Below, piece by piece: positions 17,432 to 26,563 of a stretch of DNA of 64,000 nucleotides (the first letter of the stretch is position 1; each line of letters begins with the position of its first letter). Where the stretch lies: NCBI GenBank assembly GCA_963974485.1, contig CAXBBS010000011.1, positions 8,450 through 72,449 of the forward strand, given 5' to 3'. Source of the DNA: JAALKW01 sp963974485 (GTDB lineage: Bacteria; Pseudomonadota; Gammaproteobacteria; Legionellales; Legionellaceae). The translations under genes and the position numbers were made by a program. The notes beneath the pieces are model-generated. The model had not been told where the DNA came from and made no database searches. It saw nothing but the letters and a program-made list of their open reading frames with translations.

Positions 17432-20400
17432 ATGAACAACCCTTCCAATAAATCAACATTGAATCTCGAAAGCATCCTTAATATACCCTCTTCTGAAACT
17501 CACCAAGAGCCACGTCAAAAATCGATCGAAACACAAACAGAACCTTATCTTGAAGCTGAACTGGAACCACATAATACGGTTGAAACATCACTTAATAAAT
17601 TATCAACCAAATTAAATGCTTTAAAAACACCTAGCCACGCTAAAATTAGAGCTATATTCTATGGCATGCATGATATATTTAATGACATCAGGCAGTCTAA
17701 AGCATTTTATCAAAACCAAAGCAATCTTAGAGAATGCCTGCATATTGCCTATGAATGCAGCCTAAAGCTTCTCAGCAAATACCCGGAGCACAAAATAACG
17801 CTCGCATGCACCACAACCACCAACACCATGTTTAACTATTATTTGAGCTCGTGTAACGCAGAACGGGCTATCTTAGCCCTTCATCTAAAATTTACAGATG
17901 CCGTGCACCATGTTGAGAATGATTTAGCATCACTTCTTACTGAAAATATCGAAGACCTCACACTTCATCAAGGCTCACAAACAATATTAACGCAAAAACG
18001 CCCTGAGCAGGTGCAACCCACCATAATTCAAAGCTCTACCCAAGAACTTGAATCACGATGGCAAGCTTTATCAACCAAACAAGTACAAGACACAATCACA
18101 CCTAAAATTTTTAAATTAACAACAGATATATCTCAACACGTTCATCTTCAGAAAAAACACATGCCCGCGGCCGAAAAGAGTCATATTTTAACCTTAGGAT
18201 TAGCGGTTGAGGCACGTTATATTGAGCAGCTTCAAAGCTCGAATGGACCCATACGCCAGATATCCAAAGGCATGCAACGCGCCGCAAAATATTTTCATGC
18301 GCTTTCTCAGCATTATCAAGATACAGGTATGCCAGAGCTTGCTGAAAAAATGGGTGATAAGAACAGGCTCATGAGCGAACGTGCCATGAACTATGCTCGA
18401 ATGCTAGCTTGCCGTAACGTCGAGCAATCAAAAAATACCACCACATCTGAAAAAAAACACGCCAAATCACGACGACATGAACTTAAAACTGAAGATCCAG
18501 ATAATCTTGATCAAATATGCAGTCAATATAAAAATATATGCGGTGGTGATGAAACGTTAGTCACCACAATAGAGCACGCACCCATCGATCATACATCAGT
18601 AAACCACGCACGCAGTGAATTAGCCATGACTGCAAAGCAAGATACGAATGTATTTTTTGAGTTATACATGCAAGCTCAAACCTATCTAAACCATGTTCAA
18701 TATGAGTTGTTAGCTACAATACACTACAACAAAACCATCCTAAATTTTGATCCACTTCTTCAGGACGGATTGGACACGATACCTTCAGACGTTCAAGCAA
18801 GACTTATTGATGTACTTCAGTCAGAAGCGGGTGGACAAATTCAAGGTGCCATTCAGTTTTATTATGAAGTCAAATGCAAATACTATGACAGTATTCGAGA
18901 AAGCCACAATAAAGATGAATCGGTTACAATTGAACGGTTTTATGCCACATTTCAAAAGCAAGCGTATGATTTATTATTACAACGCTACACTCATTCAGAA
19001 CAACTTGAAAATCCAGCGCTTTTTAAACAAAATTGCTTAGATATCCTGAACGCCGAAAATTACAGCACTCCCCTACTCAGTGCCCTAGCACGACATCAGC
19101 TTGATATATTAGCGGAACAAACGCTTGACACAAAAAATGCAGAAGATGCTCAAACTCAAAAAAAGAGCGTAAATAAATCATATCGTAAAAAATCAAGTAA
19201 ACCTTCGTCAATAGCAACATCGACACTAGCACCAACGCAAGATGACCCAACGATTTTAGAGCAAATATGCTCTGAGTATGCCGTACGCGTAATCGATTTT
19301 TGTACAATATTCGCAGACCTGGACCTTGAGAAAGGCCCAACAGATGCCGTAGCCAATATGCTCTATAACGCCATCACTGATCCTGATAGACAACTGTTTG
19401 TTGATGAGTACAATACAGATGTGTTCAATTCACTCTATCGATTCGTCGCTGTTAACTATTTTAGGCCACAAGAACAACAAACCTTAGAAGCATGGGTGAA
19501 TAAACAGACCTTAGCTGGCAACCATCATGCCGCAGCGCCTGATGATAAGCTCATGGTAAAATCGCGTGCTATGATTCAAGGCATACTGAAATATGGTACT
19601 TACCTTAGATATGATCAAAAAGCAGAGCTGTTTAACATACTTGGCCGCATCTACGTCACGCTGCATTCGTTAAACCCCAAACCTTTATTTAAAGAAGATG
19701 GCATCACATCTTTTAAGCGTCTTCAACGAATTATTGATGTACTCGAAGGATCCGAGCAAGATCGTTGGGATGATTTTAACTTACAAGATGCTCTTGATGA
19801 ATTTAAACAAACATCATCCGTTGATCAGCGTTTGCGCCTAGCTGCGCAATTGCCCGAGGCAGAAAAAGAACAACGCGATATGGCCAAAACTGATATCAGT
19901 GCGCGAACACTCACGCTTGATGCAAGGTATGACGCCATCTTAGAAAGCGCTCATCATCATACGTTCATTGACGAAATTTCATGGATGCTGTTGGTTGCAA
20001 CCTCAAATGATAAAGTAAGCGTAGGAAAAATGTATGCACTTACACATCAATTAGAAAAGCCGGTTGATGAGACGAATTTATATTTTTTTTCACACCTTCA
20101 TGCCATGCTAGAATTGTGCCTTGATTTTATTGATCAAGAAGTTGAATACTCCGAACGCCAATCTCAGTGCTTGATACTAGAGCGATGTTATACGTATTTA
20201 TTAACCGCTTATGCAAAAGTAAATAATATCGCCGAAGAGCAAACCGATCACGTAGAATTTGGCTTGCGACAAAACATGGATGCTCCACTACCAGAAGCTC
20301 AATCGTTTGTTAAAAACACGCTCAACTCAATTCGCGATCGAATCGATACGTTAGGAGGCAATAGTCAAACACTGCCTAATATTGAAGAGCAAAAGCTAGA

Positions 20401-20863
20401 AAAGCCTTTCCTTCTTCCTCTTGAAATACCTGAGGCTTTACTCAAAATAGATGCTTTAAAACCTGTTTTAGACATGCTTGAAGACAAAAAATACTGGCAA
20501 ATGTTAACCATCTTGAAGAGCCGGCAACTCAACAGCTCAGAAGCGTTATTTTTGAACGCGCTTTTGCATACATGGCTTTTAAGCATAATTTACACCGATG
20601 ACTTTAAAACATTCTTAGGCCCTAATGAAGCTGTACAAACCAGCTATGCGGAAGCCACAAAATGCTTAGAGCAACAACGCTTAGCACTGCTCAATAAAGC
20701 AAATAAAAAATCAATGAAAGACCTATGTAAACAAGAGAAAAAAACGAAGCCTACGGCAACTGAAGAACGAACACCTTTTAGCTCACTTAGCCTGTTTTCA
20801 ACACGTACAGATGGGGAAGATAGCTTAAAAGATGAAAAGAGCCCAAGCTCAAAGTTAGCGTGA
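17432..20863 (+). CDS. Very large helical hypothetical protein, candidate effector
   Basis: A protein of 1143 residues that I cannot assign. The ATG at 17432 is preferred over an in-frame TTG and GTG just upstream. The sequence is almost all alpha-helical, without membrane segments, with TPR-like stretches (KYFHALSQHYQDTGMPELAEKM) and two low-complexity basic linkers near residues 345 and 580 (KKSVNKSYRKKSSKPSS) that divide it into three parts. The related phrases LDQICSQYKNICGG and LEQICSEYAVRVIDF, each just after a linker, hint at an internal duplication. The end has SSLSLFSTRTDGEDS, a tail motif shared with other proteins here. It is followed by a strong hairpin. Confidence 0.75.
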   Translation: MNNPSNKSTLNLESILNIPSSETHQEPRQKSIETQTEPYLEAELEPHNTVETSLNKLSTKLNALKTPSHAKIRAIFYGMHDIFNDIRQSKAFYQNQSNLRECLHIAYECSLKLLSKYPEHKITLACTTTTNTMFNYYLSSCNAERAILALHLKFTDAVHHVENDLASLLTENIEDLTLHQGSQTILTQKRPEQVQPTIIQSSTQELESRWQALSTKQVQDTITPKIFKLTTDISQHVHLQKKHMPAAEKSHILTLGLAVEARYIEQLQSSNGPIRQISKGMQRAAKYFHALSQHYQDTGMPELAEKMGDKNRLMSERAMNYARMLACRNVEQSKNTTTSEKKHAKSRRHELKTEDPDNLDQICSQYKNICGGDETLVTTIEHAPIDHTSVNHARSELAMTAKQDTNVFFELYMQAQTYLNHVQYELLATIHYNKTILNFDPLLQDGLDTIPSDVQARLIDVLQSEAGGQIQGAIQFYYEVKCKYYDSIRESHNKDESVTIERFYATFQKQAYDLLLQRYTHSEQLENPALFKQNCLDILNAENYSTPLLSALARHQLDILAEQTLDTKNAEDAQTQKKSVNKSYRKKSSKPSSIATSTLAPTQDDPTILEQICSEYAVRVIDFCTIFADLDLEKGPTDAVANMLYNAITDPDRQLFVDEYNTDVFNSLYRFVAVNYFRPQEQQTLEAWVNKQTLAGNHHAAAPDDKLMVKSRAMIQGILKYGTYLRYDQKAELFNILGRIYVTLHSLNPKPLFKEDGITSFKRLQRIIDVLEGSEQDRWDDFNLQDALDEFKQTSSVDQRLRLAAQLPEAEKEQRDMAKTDISARTLTLDARYDAILESAHHHTFIDEISWMLLVATSNDKVSVGKMYALTHQLEKPVDETNLYFFSHLHAMLELCLDFIDQEVEYSERQSQCLILERCYTYLLTAYAKVNNIAEEQTDHVEFGLRQNMDAPLPEAQSFVKNTLNSIRDRIDTLGGNSQTLPNIEEQKLEKPFLLPLEIPEALLKIDALKPVLDMLEDKKYWQMLTILKSRQLNSSEALFLNALLHTWLLSIIYTDDFKTFLGPNEAVQTSYAEATKCLEQQRLALLNKANKKSMKDLCKQEKKTKPTATEERTPFSSLSLFSTRTDGEDSLKDEKSPSSKLA

Positions 20864-20882
20864 TCTGCCCTTGTTAATGCTT

Positions 20883-20928
20883 AGATTCCACGTTAATATT
20901 TTTCTTTTATTAATATTAACGTGAATCT
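20883..20928 (+). terminator. Long hairpin between the large hypothetical gene and the exonuclease gene
   Basis: AGATTC(C)ACGTTAATATT pairs with AATATTAACGTGAATCT, a 17-pair stem with one bulged base and a T-rich loop. It follows the stop at 20863 by 19 bases and could terminate that transcript. It ends two bases before the ATG at 20931, so it also covers the place where a ribosome site would be. Confidence 0.6.
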
Positions 20929-20930
20929 GT

Positions 20931-21836
20931 ATGCTTGAAAAATCGCTACAAGAACTATCCGACCATCCTGATTATCAGGTGTTAAAACGTGTGCCTATCA
21001 ATCTTCCAGAAAAACCAGACACTCAAAACAGAACGTTTGTCGCCACGGTGATTGATTTAGAAACCATGGGATTGGATGCCACACAGCATGAGATTATTGA
21101 AATAGGGCTACTCTCATTTATGTTTTCTAAAGAAGACGGGATTTTAGCCATCACAAACACGTATACCGAACTACACGATCCCGGCAAACCCATACCCGCA
21201 GAAATCACCAAAGTAACCGGCATTCGTGATGAAGATGTCAAAGGCAAGGCCATTGATTGGGATGTTGTTGTCAATGCCCTTCAAAGCACGCACTTTGTTA
21301 TTTGTCATAACAGCCGGTTTGACCGAAATTTTTTAGAACTTCAAACACCTGAACCTATTCAAGATGTTGTCAAAAATTTGCCTTTTGCTTGCACCATCCA
21401 AGACATCAACTGGAGTGAGCGTGGATTTGAGAGCACAAAGCTTGATTACCTTAACTGGAAGCTTGGGTATTTCTATGATGGGCATCATGCGCTTAATGAT
21501 TGCTGGGCGACGTTGAACCTGCTTATTCAAGAGCAAGGCGCGTTCGATGAGCTAAAACATGGAATTCGAAAAAAGCAAACCCTGATTTGTGCTGAAAATG
21601 CGCCTTTTAGTAAGAAAGATCTGCTCAAAGCGCGTAAATATCGATGGTCCGATGGCGCGGGCTCACTTCCCAAATGCTGGTGGTCGATGATCGATAACGT
21701 TGTGTTTGATGAAGAGAAGGCCTGGCTGGATGCTGAAATTTATGGCCGTACAGGCAAAAGCGACACCCTTCCACAACAAGAAATCACCGCTAAATCACGT
21801 TACTCGTTCCGATCAGAGTGCTTACAATTCTCATGA
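20931..21836 (+). CDS. DEDDh-type 3'-5' exonuclease (DnaQ/epsilon-like)
   Basis: A 301-residue protein with a DnaQ-like exonuclease domain at about 35-200. ExoI carries D42 and E44 (VIDLETMG), ExoII has D131 (CHNSRFDRNFLE) and ExoIII H185 and D190 (GHHALNDCWATLNLL), so the catalytic set is complete. The N-terminus LSDHPDYQVLKRV is typical of a standalone proteobacterial subgroup annotated as DNA polymerase III epsilon-like, not the true replicative DnaQ. The extra 100 C-terminal residues are unassigned. No Shine-Dalgarno is visible because a hairpin ends two bases upstream. The next gene overlaps by four bases (ATGA). Confidence 0.9.
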   Translation: MLEKSLQELSDHPDYQVLKRVPINLPEKPDTQNRTFVATVIDLETMGLDATQHEIIEIGLLSFMFSKEDGILAITNTYTELHDPGKPIPAEITKVTGIRDEDVKGKAIDWDVVVNALQSTHFVICHNSRFDRNFLELQTPEPIQDVVKNLPFACTIQDINWSERGFESTKLDYLNWKLGYFYDGHHALNDCWATLNLLIQEQGAFDELKHGIRKKQTLICAENAPFSKKDLLKARKYRWSDGAGSLPKCWWSMIDNVVFDEEKAWLDAEIYGRTGKSDTLPQQEITAKSRYSFRSECLQFS

Positions 21837-22576
21837 TCTGGAAGGCTTATGCTGGACGGTGTATTTATCATGATTCAAGCCATGATATTCATCTTCAAGT
21901 ACACCAGAACATGCTGTATCGCTGGCTAACCTTAGGCAGCGATGCCATACAAACCCTAATCAACCGCCGTCATCCCGAGCGTCCTGGATTAAGCTATATC
22001 CAGTTCTTAACGCTTGCGGCCCGCATTACCCCTGCGCCGTCTTGCCTGCTAGGGCTGGGTGGTGCAGGTGTTGCGCATGCTTTATCACCCTACTTGGGTA
22101 CTCACATATTAGATGCCATAGATAACAATCATCATATAATCAATATATGCTCCCGTTATTTTCTTAACCAACACATCAATAATCTTAATATTATTCACCA
22201 AGATGCCTTTTCATACGTACAAAACACCACAGCATCGCGATATCAGCACCTGATGATTGACCTGTTTACTGCAACCTCTTTTCCAGAAAACTGCAATCAT
22301 GTTGAGTTTTTTGGTCATTGCCGACGTCTATTATTGCCGGAAGGTGTACTCGCCGTTAATTTAGCTAACAGACATGAACAATGGCGTATATTCACGCATA
22401 TACGAACTCACTTCGAACACTGCACGGTTTCTATTCCCGTCAAAGGCACACAAAATATAATTATATTTGCTTATAAAAGCACTTCGGTACAACCACTCTT
22501 AAGCATGCTTGAAAAACAAGGTTTAAAACAACTTACATGGGATGCACACTGGGGATATGTGTTAACTGCAGGGTAA
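21833..22576 (+). CDS. Spermidine synthase-like protein
   Basis: A 247-residue protein with the class I methyltransferase-like fold of spermidine synthases. The nucleotide-binding loop is CLLGLGGAGVAHAL, the acidic strand end is ILDAIDNN and later IIHQDAFSYV and LMIDLFTATSFPE. Many such stand-alone proteins are called SpeE-like without proven polyamine activity; the usual GGGDG motif is altered here, so I would not assert the reaction. I start at the ATG at 21833, which overlaps the exonuclease stop as ATGA; a GTG 15 bases upstream is also in frame. Translational coupling with the exonuclease is expected. Confidence 0.75.
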   Translation: MIWKAYAGRCIYHDSSHDIHLQVHQNMLYRWLTLGSDAIQTLINRRHPERPGLSYIQFLTLAARITPAPSCLLGLGGAGVAHALSPYLGTHILDAIDNNHHIINICSRYFLNQHINNLNIIHQDAFSYVQNTTASRYQHLMIDLFTATSFPENCNHVEFFGHCRRLLLPEGVLAVNLANRHEQWRIFTHIRTHFEHCTVSIPVKGTQNIIIFAYKSTSVQPLLSMLEKQGLKQLTWDAHWGYVLTAG

Positions 22577-22630
22577 AACCTGAGCCTTGTAAAAAATAAG
22601 AACATGCTATGCTGATAATAACCAAATAGT

Positions 22631-22882
22631 GACGAATGCGTCATGCAAGAGCAATGCATCATGGATGCTAATATTTAATATACACAAACAGAGGTGATGT
22701 ATGTTTGAAGAAGTAAATCATATTCAAGAAAACAGCACTCAAAAAAAGAAACGGGTTGTCATTATTGGCCCTTCAGGAAAAAAAATCAGTACAAAGGCAT
22801 CAAGATGATGTGGATTCACACAGGGCAGCTTCTGTCACAAATAATCCTGGTCTTTGATGCCAGATCGCGTAGGATTGCATGG
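22631..22882 (+). repeat. Collapsed duplicate of the 27,530-28,765 segment
   Basis: This stretch repeats three separated pieces of the later locus: the last bases of the 26,564 gene, the intergenic AGAGGTGATGT leader with the first 30 codons of the oxidoreductase gene, and that gene's last 15 codons with the downstream bases. About 1 kb between is deleted. The remaining bases to 23,055 hold only the leader of the next regulator gene. Confidence 0.8.
22701..22856 (+). pseudogene. Truncated Gfo/Idh/MocA oxidoreductase remnant
   Basis: The remnant begins MFEEVNHIQENSTQKKKRVV, almost the same as the start of the intact gene at 27,613, keeps the dinucleotide-binding phrase as IIGPSGKK and then jumps to the 3' end (DDVDSHRAASVTNN) with a matching stop position. 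The frame is not maintained across the junction, and the whole catalytic part is gone. Confidence 0.8.
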
Positions 22883-23055
22883 CTCTTGCCATGAAATGTT
22901 AACTTGACGACGCATTGATTAAAAAAGATCACTTTGGTATCATATAAAGCATTTATAGGTTGTCATTAAGGTTTAATCTTAATATCGATGCCATGTTAAA
23001 ACAAGATTTTGCTATATTCATCGATTGCTGATTAAATAATTTTAACGAGGATTGC

Positions 23056-24090
23056 ATGACTGTTTTAGCCTCAAATTTAATATTAAGCAAACTCTCAGAC
23101 GCTGACATTTTGTCAATGTCAGCTCAGACTATGTCACAGCTTCCAGGTATTGCTTTTACCAAAACATGCGAGTCTATTTATATTGGCGCTAATTCCTATA
23201 GCTCCCACCTATATGGTCTTAAAAACCCTCAGCAAATAATAGGTCTTAATGATTACGAGCTTAAATCATCCGTGGTAGAGTCCGCTGATGATTTTAGAAA
23301 TGAAGATAAAAAAATATTTAACCATGGGAAGATATATATTTCTCTCCATATCAATAATTACTTAGCTGGAAAGAGGCATGTTTTTTTAACCCAAAAAATT
23401 CCCGTTAAAAATTTTCATGGCAACGTGATAGGATTAAATTGCGTAGCTAATGAAATTATCAACCCGTGTGCTACAAATACCATCATGAACTTATTAAGAT
23501 CGAATAAATTCTTCATCAATTACAGAAAGGAAAAGTTTAATCTTGAAGTGGATGATGGGAGTTTATTTTATGAATTGAATGCTTTTGAAAACGAAGTTTT
23601 ATATTTATTTAACATCGGGTTTTCACAAAAAGATATTGGATATATAGAAAATACTTCCTTGAGACAGATTATAGAGTGCTTGGAATTTATCAGATTTAAA
23701 CTCAAATGTAGTTATCAGGAGCTTACCAATCTATGTCTTAAAAAACATTATCATAAAATTATCCCGAAATCTTTGCTGGATAAAATATTTTCGCGATTGA
23801 TGCTTCCAAATAAAAAACTTGATCCAATGCCCCTTAGTGAAACGCGATGTAATGAATCCATTCAATACCAATTTAAAGACAAACAAAGAAACTCATTTCT
23901 TACGCTAACTCGGCAGCAAAGCCAATGTTTATATTATCTTTTGCAGGGAAAGGGAGCAAAAGAAATTGCACGTGAGTTACAATTATCCAACCGAACAGTT
24001 GAGCATTATGTTACAGATATCAGAAGGAAAAATGGCTACGCCTCTACCAAACAATTGCTAGTCAACGTACATTTTGATCCTTCAGCATGA
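23056..24090 (+). CDS. LuxR-type transcription regulator with PAS-like sensor domain
   Basis: A 344-residue regulator. The N-terminal part (residues 25-140) resembles a PAS domain (LPGIAFTKTCESIYIGANS, then GLNDYELKSS). The C-terminal 65 residues are a LuxR/GerE helix-turn-helix: LTRQQSQCLYYLLQGKGAKE, then IARELQLSNRTVEHYVTDIRR. This two-part layout is common in Legionella and Coxiella, where such regulators often control growth-phase and virulence traits. An AACGAGG site lies six bases before the ATG. A second, related regulator is at 30,032-30,847. The central part is helical and unassigned. The signal sensed is unknown. Confidence 0.85.
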   Translation: MTVLASNLILSKLSDADILSMSAQTMSQLPGIAFTKTCESIYIGANSYSSHLYGLKNPQQIIGLNDYELKSSVVESADDFRNEDKKIFNHGKIYISLHINNYLAGKRHVFLTQKIPVKNFHGNVIGLNCVANEIINPCATNTIMNLLRSNKFFINYRKEKFNLEVDDGSLFYELNAFENEVLYLFNIGFSQKDIGYIENTSLRQIIECLEFIRFKLKCSYQELTNLCLKKHYHKIIPKSLLDKIFSRLMLPNKKLDPMPLSETRCNESIQYQFKDKQRNSFLTLTRQQSQCLYYLLQGKGAKEIARELQLSNRTVEHYVTDIRRKNGYASTKQLLVNVHFDPSA

Positions 24091-24114
24091 GGGCATGAAC
24101 GCGTTGAGGTAGGT

Positions 24115-25073
24115 TCAATTAATGGAATAATCATAAGCCTTCGTATCGGGTGATTGAACACAAGCTTTCATTAAACGTCGAATATCATCCATATCAACAC
24201 GTCCTGAGCTGGCAAAAAATCCCTGTTGGGAGGTATCTTGCGGCCCATGAAGGATCTTTTGTATCGTTACACTAAGCTCAGATTCTTCATCGATCATACC
24301 TAAAATATTGTCTTCCATGATTTCTAGTAAGCAACATAATAGCCTGTCACTTAAATATTAGAACACGACATTAAACCCTTCAATATTTCTAATCAGCTCC
24401 GCAAGCACATCTTTCATGGCCAGAATAACCGCCCTCAAACTGCTCTTGCGAGAGCTTTCCAAGTGCAACTCCAAACTGACGGCTCGTTTGAATGATGCCA
24501 GGAAGCTGGTTTTTCATCACGTCAGTCACGGCCGTACATTGCTCCGGCGTGAGATACACGAGTACATGTCGAAATTGAGTCACGCTTTGAATCAGATCAG
24601 GCAGCCTTTCTTTCATGACCTCATAAACCAACGTGCGCTGCTCGGATGTGAGACGCTTACATGAAGCTCCGAAGTCAATGCATTTTTTTATGATTGTAGG
24701 CAACTTATCGTTTAATACCTGAAGTATGATTTCAATTTTATCGACGTGCAGGCGAATCAGGAGCGCTGCTAAGTTTTGTGGTGTTCGAATTAGTGTGTAA
24801 ATGCGTTCTTATAAAGCATAAGGTACGATGGGTAACTTAAGTATACGGCGTATCCATGATAAAAAGAACAAGGTCATCGAGCTTTGTGAGCTGTTGCGTC
24901 ACCTGTGAACGAACATTATCTTGAGATAAAAAATCGGTTAAATTCTGACCGTCCATTACCCGAACGATATAATTTAAATCAGCCAGAGATTCAATGCGAA
25001 GCGTACGCACCTCAGGTACCGATGTCTTGAGTAATAATGCTTGTATACGCCCTTTAATCTCTGGAAAATTCAT
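24115..25073 (-). pseudogene. Broken member of the 33-residue TPEQ-repeat family
   Basis: Three pieces in different frames match the intact proteins at 33,348-41,975. The first (25,073-24,837) begins MNFPEIKGRIQALLLKTSV and carries the N-terminal segment ending in DDLVLFIMDTP. The second (to about 24,389) carries four repeats, for instance LTSEQRTLVYEVMKERLPD. The third (24,318-24,115) carries the C-terminal EDNILGMIDEESELSV. Frameshifts near 24,830 and 24,380-24,440 break the gene. It is very close to the 319-residue gene in its repeats, so it is a recent copy. Confidence 0.85.
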
Positions 25074-25097
25074 GGAATATCTACCCACCCTAAGTTA
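25074..25097 (-). promoter_or_regulatory. Conserved leader of the TPEQ-repeat genes, copy 1
   Basis: Read leftward, CTTAGGGTGGGTAGATATTCC directly before ATG. Nearly the same block stands before the genes starting at 34,307 and 37,564. It contains the GGG/GGTAG purine run that must act as ribosome site. Confidence 0.6.
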
Positions 25098-25280
25098 CGC
25101 CTTCTAATTCGCCCGTGATGGCACAAAACAATGATTGTGGCTTAGTTTAACGTGGCCGGAATGAGGCTAACCATGGGGATAAGTATTAATCACAGGGTAA
25201 AACCAAGAATAATAAGCCGTATCATGTATAACACAGGAAACTCACAAGAAAAAACCGTTTAATTTCAGAGCTTTTTTTCT

Positions 25281-25345
25281 GCTTATCCACAAATTCTGGG
25301 GATAACACTGTGAGAAAGCGGGTGTACGCTGTGTAACGCTTATCG
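25281..25345. repeat. DnaA-box-containing repeat, copy 1
   Basis: A block of about 65 bases beginning GCTTATCCACAAATTCTGGG and including GGGATAA and TGTGA-AAGC, repeated at 33,253-33,315. TTATCCACA at 25,283 is a perfect DnaA-box consensus, and TTATCC/GGATAA form a small inverted repeat. It lies in the gap of about 330 bases between the broken repeat gene and the next gene; nothing else is seen there except the hairpin that follows. Confidence 0.65.
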
Positions 25346-25348
25346 CTA

Positions 25349-25386
25349 CATGTTAAAAACACCTTCATCTTGATGTTTTTAACATG
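25349..25386 (-). terminator. Hairpin after the 25,405-26,391 gene
   Basis: CATGTTAAAAACA and TGTTTTTAACATG are perfect 13-base arms around a 12-base loop, 19 bases beyond the stop of the leftward gene. The A/T-rich arm gives a short U-run, so it may work as an intrinsic terminator. Confidence 0.6.
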
Positions 25387-25404
25387 CTTGCTATACCTGA
25401 CGTT

Positions 25405-26391
25405 TTATCTTGTCATCGAAAGCGAGTCCGATATAATAACAGGTGTTATTGATAGAGTATTTTCATCGTCAACACGTAAGCTTGCTGCTTCTTGGTTGGC
25501 AAGTTTAGGTAATAACTCAGTAAATAAATGTTGATGAGCATCCGCATCAAAACTAGAAAGGACTGCGAGCGTTAATGTTCTTAAAGTACATGTTTTGTCC
25601 TCGACACTGACTTCACAACACCAATCGATATCGGCATCCACACCTTCTCGGAGACATAACTCATTCAATAATGAGTCTTTCTCTGGGTTATTGAACTCTT
25701 TATCAAGTAAGTTTAAGTACTGTTTGTGCCGCACATATCCCGTATGAGCCATAAGCCCGAAAGACAAACCAGCAGCTAATGAAAATAGCATCGAGCCATA
25801 AGAGCCGTAAGAGCACTCAACACCCGGAACCGTGGCTCTATAACCGCTGGTCGCTTCTCCATCGTATGCGGATATATACTCATACTCCTCGCATTTGCCT
25901 AAATCAATATTAGAATTAATTAGTCGATATTTTTCATCATCGATAGGCTTTGTAATGCTAGCAAGTGCACACAACACGCCAGTAGCAATCGTGAGTTGAG
26001 TTGCTAATGCCGGCAGTCCTGTAAATAGCTCCCCATGTTTACGTAATAGAGCATGATGAACGTAACCTTTCTTCTCTTGATACGTTTCTTTTAGAACAAT
26101 TCGCCCAAGTGCTAGTTTAAGCAGTGACCTTTCAATAGATGAGCCCGTCGCTTTTTCTTCCGATTGATTATCGGACTTAATACTTAATGTATTTTGACCT
26201 GGTTTGATTGTTGTGGGGCTACCGGTGGAACCTAAACGAAACCCTCTTAACTGCGTGATTGATTGCAATTGCTCTAGGGTATAATGCTCATCAAAAAATC
26301 GTGTTCTTGGGTCGCTGGAATCAAAAATACTAGATAATACGTTTTGTTTTTCTGATAAAGCGTCTTGTTTGTATTGAAATAAAAAATGCAT
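25405..26391 (-). CDS. Hypothetical membrane protein
   Basis: A 328-residue protein I do not recognise. Two hydrophobic segments are visible, near residues 130-150 (QLTIATGVLCALASITKP) and 200-222 (MLFSLAAGLSFGLMAHTGYV), separated by a soluble loop of about 50 residues with several Cys and Tyr. The N-terminal 120 residues contain a phrase FFDEHYTLEQLQSITQLRGF and are otherwise polar; the C-terminal 100 residues are acidic and soluble. Two membrane helices with large soluble flanks are common among effectors that insert in host membranes, but no direct evidence exists. It is divergent from the next gene, with about 170 bases between. Confidence 0.65.
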   Translation of the reverse strand: MHFLFQYKQDALSEKQNVLSSIFDSSDPRTRFFDEHYTLEQLQSITQLRGFRLGSTGSPTTIKPGQNTLSIKSDNQSEEKATGSSIERSLLKLALGRIVLKETYQEKKGYVHHALLRKHGELFTGLPALATQLTIATGVLCALASITKPIDDEKYRLINSNIDLGKCEEYEYISAYDGEATSGYRATVPGVECSYGSYGSMLFSLAAGLSFGLMAHTGYVRHKQYLNLLDKEFNNPEKDSLLNELCLREGVDADIDWCCEVSVEDKTCTLRTLTLAVLSSFDADAHQHLFTELLPKLANQEAASLRVDDENTLSITPVIISDSLSMTR

Positions 26392-26563
26392 AAGAAATCC
26401 TTCAATATGAGTATATGAGCGTCATGACTTAACTCGACAAATCCGCTCGCTGATTTATTTGTTCGCGCTATTTTTGATCACGATGGAAGGGCGTGCAATA
26501 CCGTAGTTTTACCGTATTTACTCGTAATTGCCCAAAATATACCATGATGCCTCAATTAACCCC

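Noticed and set aside
25281..25345. Chromosomal replication origin, because of the DnaA box
   Set aside because: Only one perfect box per copy and no DnaA-box cluster, no AT-rich unwinding element next to it and no dnaA/dnaN nearby.
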